Shown: positions 6,815-11,832 of the stretch, in pieces | Layout: each line of letters starts with the position of its first letter | Position numbering within the stretch: the stretch's first letter is position 1 | Origin: CAYOKT01 sp964404605 | GTDB lineage: Bacteria > Electryoneota > Electryoneia > Electryoneales > Electryoneaceae | Assembly: GCA_964404605.1 (NCBI GenBank) | Contig: CAYOKT010000086.1 | Coordinates: forward strand, 1 to 11,832 | Direction of reading: 5' to 3' | Length of the DNA stretch: 11,832 nucleotides | Program-made: the position numbers and the translations under genes | The notes under the pieces: model-generated | Databases searched by the model: none | What the model was told of the DNA's origin: nothing | What the model saw: the letters and a program-made list of their open reading frames with translations, nothing else

Positions 6815-8083
6815 ATGAAAGCGGAAATCATCGCCATCGGGGACGAAGTCCTTCTCGGGCAGATCGAAAACACGAACGCCGGGTGGATCGCCCGGCAGCT
6901 CGCCCGCGAGGGGATCGCCGTGCATCACATGAGCGTGATCCCGGACGAGGAAGAGGCGATTCTCGAATCGTTCAACCGCGCGTTCCGCCGGTCGGATGCG
7001 ACCCTGATCACCGGCGGACTCGGACCGACGCACGATGACCTGACCAAGGCGCTTTTCGCCCGGTTTTTCGACCTGCCCATCGTGTTCCGCAACGACATCC
7101 TCGAGGAGGTGCGCGAGCTGTACCGCAAGCGGCAGCTCAGCTTCATCGAGACCAGCCGCGAGCAGGCCAACTTCCCCTCCGGCGCGACCCCGATCCGCAA
7201 CCCGCACGGCACCGCGCCCGGCATCTGGTACGAGCGCGAGGGGAGGGTGTTCGTCGCCATGCCGGGCGTTCCCGTGGAGATGCGGGCGATGATGGTCGAT
7301 TTCGTCCTCCCCCGCCTGGTCCAGCGCCGTCACGGCAAGGTTATCCTCTTCCGCACCTTGCACACGGTGGGGATCAAGGAGGCCCTGCTCTTCGAGAAAC
7401 TGGACAACCGCGAGGAGATCCTGCAGCATTCGCGCCTCGCCTTCCTGCCGGGGTACACCGGGGTGCGCATCCGGCTCACGGTCGAGGCGGACAGCGCCGA
7501 GGAGGCGAACATGCGCCTCGACAAGGCGGAGAAGGCGCTGCGCAGCCGGATCAACCCCTACATCTTCGGAAGCGGCGAGGAGTTCACCCTGGAGAAGGGG
7601 GTGGGGGAGCTGCTCCTCCGCGAGCGGCTGAAACTCGCCGTCGCCGAGTCCTGCACCGGGGGGCTGCTCGCGAAGCGGCTGACCGACAACCCGGGCAGCT
7701 CGCGCTGGTTCGAGCGCGGGTTCGTCACCTATTCCAACGAAGCGAAGCACGAGCTGCTCGGCGTGCCCTTCGAGCTGATCGAGCGCCACGGGGCGGTGTC
7801 CGCGGAGGTCGCCGAGGCGATGGCGGAGGGGGCGATCCGGAACAGTCACGCCCAGGTGGCCCTTTCGATCACCGGGATCGCCGGGCCGGAGGGAGGAACG
7901 CCCGAGAAACCCGTGGGGCTGGTGTATCTCGGTATCGCGGACAGGGAGGGGGTCTCCCACCAGCGCCACCAGTTCGGCGGCGACCGCCGGACCAACCGCC
8001 TGCGCAGCGTGGCCGCGGCCCTCGTGATGCTCATCGATCGGCTTCGGCCTCGGCCGCACGTCTCCGACGGGCAGCTCGTGTAG
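6815..8083 (+). CDS. cinA: CinA: COG1058 pyrophosphatase domain plus nicotinamide mononucleotide deamidase domain
   Basis: CinA proteins join an N-terminal MoaB/MogA-like (COG1058) domain, an ADP-ribose pyrophosphatase in characterised members, to a C-terminal PncC-type domain that deamidates NMN in pyridine-nucleotide salvage. The protein has 422 residues, normal for the family. The first domain shows MKAEIIAIGDEVLLGQIENT at the start and GGLGPTHDDLTK at 67-78. The C-terminal domain shows AESCTGG at 277-283 with the conserved Ser279, then GFVTYSNEAKHELLGV, GAVSAEVAEAMAEGA and SITGIAGPEGGTPEKPVG. ATG at 6815 is preferred over an in-frame TTG at 6806 because family members begin with M-x-AEII. 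The ribosome-binding site is weak. It heads the cinA-thpR-recA-recX cluster. Confidence 0.95.
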   Translation: MKAEIIAIGDEVLLGQIENTNAGWIARQLAREGIAVHHMSVIPDEEEAILESFNRAFRRSDATLITGGLGPTHDDLTKALFARFFDLPIVFRNDILEEVRELYRKRQLSFIETSREQANFPSGATPIRNPHGTAPGIWYEREGRVFVAMPGVPVEMRAMMVDFVLPRLVQRRHGKVILFRTLHTVGIKEALLFEKLDNREEILQHSRLAFLPGYTGVRIRLTVEADSAEEANMRLDKAEKALRSRINPYIFGSGEEFTLEKGVGELLLRERLKLAVAESCTGGLLAKRLTDNPGSSRWFERGFVTYSNEAKHELLGVPFELIERHGAVSAEVAEAMAEGAIRNSHAQVALSITGIAGPEGGTPEKPVGLVYLGIADREGVSHQRHQFGGDRRTNRLRSVAAALVMLIDRLRPRPHVSDGQLV

Positions 8084-8139
8084 CGGAGTGCCGCCGCCGG
8101 GAGGTATCTTCCACGGGGTGAAGGAAAGGGCAACGGCCC

Positions 8140-8730
8140 ATGCGAGCCTTTGTCGCCCTTGAGCTGCCTCGCGCGCTGAAGGAGCGTCTCATCGGTCTCG
8201 GGGAGCTGCTGGATGCCGGCGATGCCCGCATCCGCTGGGTGCGCGAGGAGGCGATGCACCTGACACTCGTCTTCCTCGGGGACCAGCCGGACGATGTGGT
8301 GGCCTCGATGGCGGCCGAAGTGGTTGCGGCGGCGAAGGAAACCGGGCCGCTGCAGCTCGGGGTCGGGGGGCTGGGAGCGTTTCCCGCGCGGCGAAACCCC
8401 CGGGTGATCTGGGTCGGCGTGCGCCCGAACGAGAACCTGGCGCGGCTTCAGGCGCGCCTCGCGGCGCGGGCGCGGGAGTCGGGCGTGGAGCTGGAGAAAC
8501 GTCCGTTCTCGCCGCACCTGACCCTCGGGCGGGTCAAGTTCGTGCCCAAGGGAAGCGTGCTGCCCCGCCGGCTGCGCGAGGTGACGGTGGAGACCTTCTA
8601 CTGGCGCGTGGATCGCCTGACCCTGTTCTCCAGCACCCTGACGCCGCAGGGCCCGCGGTACGAGCGGGTCGAGAGCGCGCTCCTGGCGGCCCGGGAGGGG
8701 AAAACCGTGAGGACGGACCGCGGGGACTAA
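8140..8730 (+). CDS. thpR: RNA 2',3'-cyclic phosphodiesterase (ThpR/LigT family)
   Basis: This 196-residue member of the 2H phosphoesterase superfamily was formerly called 2'-5' RNA ligase. It opens 2',3'-cyclic phosphates on RNA ends, and the E. coli enzyme can also join tRNA halves reversibly. Both catalytic HxT motifs are intact: H40-L-T42 in MHLTLVFLG and H126-L-T128 in FSPHLTLGR. The start MRAFVALELP is typical. AAGGAAAGGG (8121-8130) precedes the ATG by nine bases. The gene begins 56 bases after cinA and ends 185 bases before recA. Placement between cinA and recA occurs in several bacterial groups. Its physiological substrate here is unknown, and the last 20 residues are a charged, non-conserved-looking tail. 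Confidence 0.93.
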   Translation: MRAFVALELPRALKERLIGLGELLDAGDARIRWVREEAMHLTLVFLGDQPDDVVASMAAEVVAAAKETGPLQLGVGGLGAFPARRNPRVIWVGVRPNENLARLQARLAARARESGVELEKRPFSPHLTLGRVKFVPKGSVLPRRLREVTVETFYWRVDRLTLFSSTLTPQGPRYERVESALLAAREGKTVRTDRGD

Positions 8731-8755
8731 AAAGAGCGGGTCGGGCGCCGGGGGA

Positions 8756-8768
8756 GCGCATTATGCGC
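8756..8768. promoter_or_regulatory. Perfect 13-base palindrome upstream of recA
   Basis: GCGCAT-T-ATGCGC is perfectly symmetric and lies about 150 bases before the recA ATG, 25 bases after thpR. It could be a regulator site for recA. It matches no LexA box I know (CTGT-N8-ACAG, GAAC-N4-GTTC, and others), so an SOS role is only a guess. Confidence 0.3.
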
Positions 8769-8777
8769 GGTGTGCTG

Positions 8778-8795
8778 CGGAGCGGCGGTGCTCCG
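8778..8795 (+). other. Short hairpin in the recA leader region
   Basis: CGGAGC and GCTCCG pair around a six-base loop. No T run follows, so this is not a clear terminator for thpR. It may attenuate or structure a transcript entering recA. Confidence 0.25.
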
Positions 8796-8882
8796 GGAAG
8801 AGTACAGCGGCGCACGGGCTCTCCGTGGTGATGGAACAGAGCGGGGCGGCGGGTGCATCTCGACCCAGCCGCGTGGATCGAG

Positions 8883-8896
8883 GGCGGTAAACCGCC
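8883..8896 (+). other. Compact hairpin just upstream of the recA ribosome-binding site
   Basis: GGCGG-TAAA-CCGCC forms a tight five-pair stem with a four-base loop. It ends 19 bases before the recA ATG and just before AGGAG (8899-8903). The position suggests a role in ribosome access or mRNA stability; chance is possible in such GC-rich DNA. Confidence 0.25.
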
Positions 8897-8915
8897 GCAG
8901 GAGCAGGGAAAACCC

Positions 8916-9962
8916 ATGAGCGGAAACCGGGAAGAGAGCCAGAAGGGGCGGGCGGTGGATCTCGCCATCGCCCAGATCGAGAAGCAGTTCGGCAAGGGCA
9001 GCATCATGAAGCTGGGGGAGGAGGGCGCTCGTGTGAAGGTGGATGTCATCCCCACCGGTTCCCTCGCCCTCGACAGTGCCCTTGTAATCGGCGGTGTACC
9101 GCGCGGGAGGGTGTCGGAGATCTATGGTCCCGAGGCGTCCGGGAAGACGACCCTGACCCTGCACCTGATCGCGGAGGCGCAGAAGACGGGCGGGTTCGCG
9201 GCCTTCATCGACGCCGAACACGCCCTCGACGCCAAGTATGCCCGCGACCTCGGGGTGGACATCGAGAACATGCTGATCAGCCAGCCGGACACCGGGGAGC
9301 AGGCGCTGGAGATCGCTGAAACCCTCGTCCGCAGCGGTGCGCTGGATGTCGTCGTCATCGACTCCGTCGCCGCGCTGGTGCCGCGCGCGGAGATCGAGGG
9401 CGAGATGGGAGACAGCCATGTCGGGCTGCAGGCGCGCCTGATGAGCCAGGCCCTGCGCAAGCTGACCGGGACGGTTTCCAAGAGCCACACCGCCCTCATC
9501 TTCACCAACCAGATCCGGATGAAGATCGGGGTGATGTTCGGCAACCCGGAGACGACGACCGGCGGCAGGGCGCTCAAGTTTTATGCCTCCGTGCGGCTGG
9601 ATGTGCGGCGCATCGCCTCGATCAAGGAAGGCAGTGAAATCGTCGGCAGCCGGACACGGGTGAAGGTGGTGAAGAACAAGCTCGCCCCGCCCTTCCGCGA
9701 GGCGGAGTTCGATATCATCTACGGCAAGGGGATCAGCCGCAGCGGGGACCTGCTGGATCTCGCGGTTACGACGGAGGTTCTCACCCGCAGCGGGACCTGG
9801 TTCAGCTACGGGGAAGAGCGCCTCGGACAGGGGCGCGAGCGGGTACGCCTCTTCCTCGAGGAGAACCCCGAGCTGATGGCGGAGATCGAGGCGAAGGTGC
9901 GTGAACACCTCGGGTTGGCGAAGGCCGCCGGGGCGGAGGGTGCCGGCGCCGCGGACGCCTGA
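8916..9962 (+). CDS. recA: Recombinase RecA
   Basis: RecA is the ATP-dependent strand-exchange recombinase, and the co-protease that triggers LexA cleavage where LexA is present. The protein has 348 residues, standard length, and no intein. Visible landmarks are: the N-terminal helix ending FGKGSIMKLG; Walker A GPEASGKT at 71-78; IDAEHALDAKYARDLGVD; Walker B LDVVVIDSVAALVPRAEIEG followed by GDSHVGLQARLMSQALRKLT; loop L2 region FTNQIRMKIGVMFGNPETTT; and KNKLAPPFREAEFDIIYGKG. The C-terminus ends in an Ala/Gly/Glu-rich tail. ATG at 8916 is preceded by AGGAG and AGGG. A GTG at 8853 in frame would add 21 residues unlike any RecA start and is rejected. recX follows three bases after the stop. Confidence 0.98.
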   Translation: MSGNREESQKGRAVDLAIAQIEKQFGKGSIMKLGEEGARVKVDVIPTGSLALDSALVIGGVPRGRVSEIYGPEASGKTTLTLHLIAEAQKTGGFAAFIDAEHALDAKYARDLGVDIENMLISQPDTGEQALEIAETLVRSGALDVVVIDSVAALVPRAEIEGEMGDSHVGLQARLMSQALRKLTGTVSKSHTALIFTNQIRMKIGVMFGNPETTTGGRALKFYASVRLDVRRIASIKEGSEIVGSRTRVKVVKNKLAPPFREAEFDIIYGKGISRSGDLLDLAVTTEVLTRSGTWFSYGEERLGQGRERVRLFLEENPELMAEIEAKVREHLGLAKAAGAEGAGAADA

Positions 9963-9965
9963 TCG

Positions 9966-10580
9966 ATGAGCGCCCGGCGACGGTCCCGGCGGACGGTGGA
10001 GATGGAAGACCCTCCCGCCGCGCCGCGGCGGGGCGGCGACGCGGACGGGGAACGGGCGGGGGAGAAGCCGCCGGGGGAGCGGGGAAAGAGCAGGCGACGC
10101 CGGCACGAGCCCGAGTCCGCGCTGGACCGCGCGGCGAGACTGCTCGCCGGGCGGCGGCACGCCGTGGTGGAGTTGCGGCGTAAATTGCGGCGGAAGGGCT
10201 ATTCCGCCGCGGAGGTGGACGGTGCGATCGCCCGCGCGCGGGAGCTGGGCTGGCTGGATGACGAGGCCGCCGCGCGCGACTGGGCGGCCGAACTCGCGGC
10301 CCGGGGCGGCCAGGGGCGGCGGCGCGCGGAGCGGAAACTCCTCGGTCGCGGACTCGAGCCCTCCCTCGTCCGGGATGCCCTCGCCGCGGTGTGGAGCGAC
10401 GAGGTGGAGCGGCGCCATGCCCGCGCGGTGTTCGAGCGGCTCGCCGCGGGAGAAAAGCAGCGCACCCGGGAAGCGGCCGGCCGCCTGTACCGCAAGCTCG
10501 CCTCGCGCGGGTTCGGCGGCGAAATCGCCGGGGAGATCGTCCGCCGCTGGCGGGAAGAAGATGAGCCGGACGGCGGGTAG
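9966..10580 (+). CDS. recX: Regulatory protein RecX
   Basis: RecX binds RecA filaments and limits their extension and activity. The protein has 204 residues. The RecX region spans about 50-200: ALDRAARLLAGRRHAVVELR, then LRRKGYSAAEVDGAIARARE, LGWLDDEAAARDWAAELAAR and later GRLYRKLASRGFGGEIAGEI, matching the family's repeated three-helix units. The first 50 residues are an Arg/Glu/Pro-rich, probably disordered extension. An in-frame ATG at 10002 could be the true start, but its GGTGGAG directly abuts the codon, so the start remains uncertain. The three-base gap after recA implies co-transcription and probably translational coupling. Confidence 0.92.
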   Translation: MSARRRSRRTVEMEDPPAAPRRGGDADGERAGEKPPGERGKSRRRRHEPESALDRAARLLAGRRHAVVELRRKLRRKGYSAAEVDGAIARARELGWLDDEAAARDWAAELAARGGQGRRRAERKLLGRGLEPSLVRDALAAVWSDEVERRHARAVFERLAAGEKQRTREAAGRLYRKLASRGFGGEIAGEIVRRWREEDEPDGG

Positions 10581-10651
10581 GGGCGAGGCCGCGGGGTGTT
10601 CCGCCCTGCTGTCCGCGCCGGGCGGCCGCAGCCGGGTGGAAGAGGTTCGAT

Positions 10652-10671
10652 TCGCCGGGTCCGCCCGGCGA
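10652..10671 (+). terminator. Hairpin after recX, possible weak terminator
   Basis: TCGCCGGG and CCCGGCGA form a perfect eight-pair stem with a TCCG loop, about 70 bases past the recX stop. ATTTT follows only nine bases later, so this is at best a weak intrinsic terminator separating the cinA-recX cluster from the next gene, whose ATG is 33 bases downstream. Confidence 0.4.
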
Positions 10672-10703
10672 GTGGTGTGATTTTCCCATTGCCGGAGGGC
10701 GGG

Positions 10704-11309
10704 ATGAAACCCTGGGTACGGCAACTGATTCAGCGGGCGGCGAAGGGCTTCGCGATCTGGGCGGCCTATGCCTGGGCGTTCGAGAAGCTGCGCCGCCGCG
10801 GGAAGACGCTCGCGGAGAGCGCGCAGAGCCGCGCGAAGGACATCGGCCGTTCCCTCGGCCACGAGTGGGTGGAGGATGTCGAGGAACGGCTGGAAACATT
10901 ACGGACAAAAGGCGCCCGACTGGGCGATACGTTTAAACAGGGATTGTTGACGCGCGAGGAAGCAGTCATGGAAAAGAAAAGTGGATGGTCGTTTTTCAAG
11001 GTAATTCTCGTCCTCGGGATCATCATCGCCGTGGCGATCTTCCTGCTGGATCGCATTCTCCCGAAGCCCTACCGCGAGGAGGACCTGGAAGACGCCTGGG
11101 GCGAGCCGGACGAGGAGGAGACCGGCGCGGGCGAGGCGACCATGGAGCGTCCCCCCGCCGCGGAGGCCAGCACCGCGCTCGCGGATGAGGAACCGCCGGC
11201 GGCGGCCGAAGGCGGGGAGTCCGAAGTGAGCGGCAACGGCGCCGAGGAGGAGAAGCCGAAGACGACGACCCGCAAGAAAAGCGCGAAGAAGGGCGACAGC
11301 GGCAAGTGA
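10704..11309 (+). CDS. Unrecognised single-pass membrane protein with acidic C-terminal tail
   Basis: I do not recognise this 201-residue protein. From ATG at 10704 (GGAGG five bases upstream), residues 1-88 are helical and highly charged. They begin MKPWVRQLIQRAAKGFAIWA, followed by a probable coiled-coil stretch with SLGHEWVEDVEERLETLRTK, recalling YtxH/apolipophorin-like helical envelope proteins without a firm match. Residues 97-115 (FFKVILVLGIIIAVAIFLL) form one transmembrane helix, preceded by KK and followed by DRILPKPYREED. The tail from 120 is Glu/Ala-rich and ends Lys-rich (KPKTTTRKKSAKKGDSGK), probably disordered. An internal ATG at 10968 (residue 89) has GAGGAAG seven bases upstream and could yield a 113-residue short form starting just before the membrane helix. 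Its stop overlaps the next gene as GTGA. Confidence 0.75.
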   Translation: MKPWVRQLIQRAAKGFAIWAAYAWAFEKLRRRGKTLAESAQSRAKDIGRSLGHEWVEDVEERLETLRTKGARLGDTFKQGLLTREEAVMEKKSGWSFFKVILVLGIIIAVAIFLLDRILPKPYREEDLEDAWGEPDEEETGAGEATMERPPAAEASTALADEEPPAAAEGGESEVSGNGAEEEKPKTTTRKKSAKKGDSGK

Positions 11310-11521
11310 GAGCGTTCAACGGCACGTTCGCCCTCATCGGCGGCTTCATCGGGCTCGTAGGGTTCGGGTACGGGTTGTACAACCACTCCCTCGATGTGCT
11401 CGGGGGCCTCATCTTCGTCCTTCTCATCCTGAACGGCCTCTGGGCGACCTGGCGCAAGGTCACCGGCAGGGGGTCCGGCAGGGTGCGGGGGCCGCTGTCG
11501 AAGCGGAAACGGCGCTCCTGA
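11306..11521 (+). CDS. Small two-helix membrane protein, unrecognised
   Basis: This 71-residue protein starts at GTG 11306, overlapping the upstream stop as GTGA, which is typical translational coupling. AAGGGCGA lies about 14 bases upstream. Two hydrophobic helices are evident: about residues 7-24 (TFALIGGFIGLVGFGYGL) and 31-48 (VLGGLIFVLLILNGLWAT). They are joined by the short polar turn YNHSLD. The C-terminus is strongly basic (KRKRRS), consistent with a cytoplasmic tail. I know no family for it. The overlap suggests it works with the 201-residue membrane protein before it. Confidence 0.65.
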   Translation: MRAFNGTFALIGGFIGLVGFGYGLYNHSLDVLGGLIFVLLILNGLWATWRKVTGRGSGRVRGPLSKRKRRS

Positions 11522-11615
11522 CACACCGCCGGGATACGCCTCTGCGGCGCACCTCGTGTCTCCGGTCCGCCGTGTCCGGGTATAGGCCCCGAGGCCATGA
11601 TGCGCATTACATTCG

Positions 11616-11636
11616 CGTCCCGGTTCAGCCGGGACG
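11616..11636 (+). other. Hairpin 1 downstream of the membrane-protein pair
   Basis: CGTCCCGG and CCGGGACG form a perfect eight-pair stem with a TTCAG loop, followed by GTTTACATT. It lies 95 bases past the last stop. It could be a weak terminator for the plus-strand genes. Confidence 0.4.
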
Positions 11637-11676
11637 GTTTACATTGGTGAGATCGACATGATCCGGGTCCCGCGGG

Positions 11677-11694
11677 CCGGCCGACTCTGGCCGG
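11677..11694. other. Hairpin 2, small GC-rich stem
   Basis: CCGGCC and GGCCGG form a six-pair stem with a six-base loop (GACTCT). It sits between two stronger hairpins. No T run is present on either strand. Confidence 0.3.
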
Positions 11695-11705
11695 ACGTTG
11701 GGTGG

Positions 11706-11731
11706 CCCGGTCCCGACGGTTCGGGACCGGG
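11706..11731 (+). terminator. Hairpin 3, long perfect stem, probable terminator
   Basis: CCCGGTCCCGA and TCGGGACCGGG are perfectly complementary over 11 pairs with a CGGT loop, the strongest hairpin in the window. On the plus strand it is followed by TTTCAT, a short T run, so it may terminate the plus-strand operon. It could also be part of a structured RNA or a bidirectional barrier. Confidence 0.5.
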
Positions 11732-11745
11732 TTTCATAAGGGTGA

Positions 11746-11832
11746 CATCCTGGAGATTTCTACTGTCATCGCGCGAGAACTAACTGTTATCCAGAACATT
11801 TATTCTATCATCCTGAGCATTCATATTGTCAT
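11746..11832. repeat. Degenerate 21-base periodic repeats, continuing past the edge
   Basis: Similar 24-base segments start at 11746, 11788 and 11809, spaced by 42 and 21 bases. The first and last both begin CATCCTG and end TGTCAT and agree at 18 of 24 positions. The middle one agrees with the last at 17 of 24. A weaker copy fits at 11767, about 13 of 24. The array is AT-rich and cut by the window end. It could be protein-binding sites every two helical turns, or a coding heptad repeat. Confidence 0.45.

Larger units (their letters stand above)
11522..11832. other. Apparently non-coding right end with hairpins and AT-rich repeats
   Basis: No open frame here has a supported start and plausible composition. 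The left two-thirds is GC-rich and holds three strong hairpins (annotated separately). The final 90 bases are AT-rich with a 21-base periodicity. TTACATT occurs twice (11607-11613 and 11638-11644). This may be the 3' end of the plus-strand operon, the leader of a gene beyond the edge, or the end of a gene entering from the right on the minus strand. Confidence 0.5.

Noticed and set aside
8853..8915. GTG start adding 21 residues to RecA
   Set aside because: The added residues do not resemble any RecA N-terminus, and the hairpin and ribosome-binding site for ATG 8916 lie within this stretch.
11597..11650. 17-residue plus-strand frame overlapping hairpin 1, a possible leader peptide
   Set aside because: GAGG is only two bases from the ATG, no run of a single amino acid suggests attenuation, and no downstream gene is visible to be regulated.
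11701..11832. Plus-strand frame from a GTG near 11703 open to the right edge (an Ile/Val-rich peptide)
   Set aside because: It runs through the long hairpin and the AT-rich repeats, has no ribosome-binding site, and cannot be judged without sequence beyond the edge.

Overview
The window is GC-rich throughout, apart from two AT-rich patches near 6700-6765 and 11740-11832. It looks like a chromosomal segment from a GC-rich bacterium. The left-edge gene ends in a FlgD-like / type IX-style C-terminal sorting module built around the motif NPFN. Such modules are common in the FCB superphylum and allied candidate phyla (Bacteroidota relatives, Eisenbacteria, Krumholzibacteria and similar). A GC-rich member of that assemblage is my best guess; this is inference, because no rRNA gene is present.

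Left arm (1-6585, all minus strand, transcribed leftwards from a divergent intergenic region). The order is: a POT-like MFS transporter (6585-5197); a cation diffusion facilitator (5055-4048); MazG nucleotide pyrophosphohydrolase (3891-2986); an alkaline-phosphatase-superfamily metalloenzyme related to cofactor-independent phosphoglycerate mutase (2989-2012), which overlaps mazG through a TTGA start/stop; and a secreted class II glutamine-amidotransferase-like protein that runs off the left edge (1847-1). The gaps of about 140-165 bases between most of these genes suggest several transcription units. Only mazG and the metalloenzyme are clearly coupled.

Right arm (6815-11521, all plus strand). 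This carries the familiar cinA-thpR-recA-recX cluster: NMN deamidase / ADP-ribose pyrophosphatase, RNA 2',3'-cyclic phosphodiesterase, the recombinase and its regulator. Two unrecognised membrane-protein genes follow, a 201-residue single-pass protein and a 71-residue two-helix protein, joined by a GTGA overlap. The last 311 bases hold no convincing gene. They contain three strong hairpins and then an AT-rich stretch with a degenerate 21-base periodicity that continues past the window edge.

Most of the window is housekeeping content. The points most worth a second look are: the secreted amidotransferase, whose predicted signal-peptidase site (A-H-A) lies immediately before its presumed catalytic cysteine; an Asn in the transmembrane metal site of the CDF transporter; loss of the ExxER motif in the POT-like transporter; a strong internal start inside the 201-residue membrane protein; and the 21-base repeats at the right edge. 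No CRISPR array, insertion sequence, tRNA or rRNA was seen.
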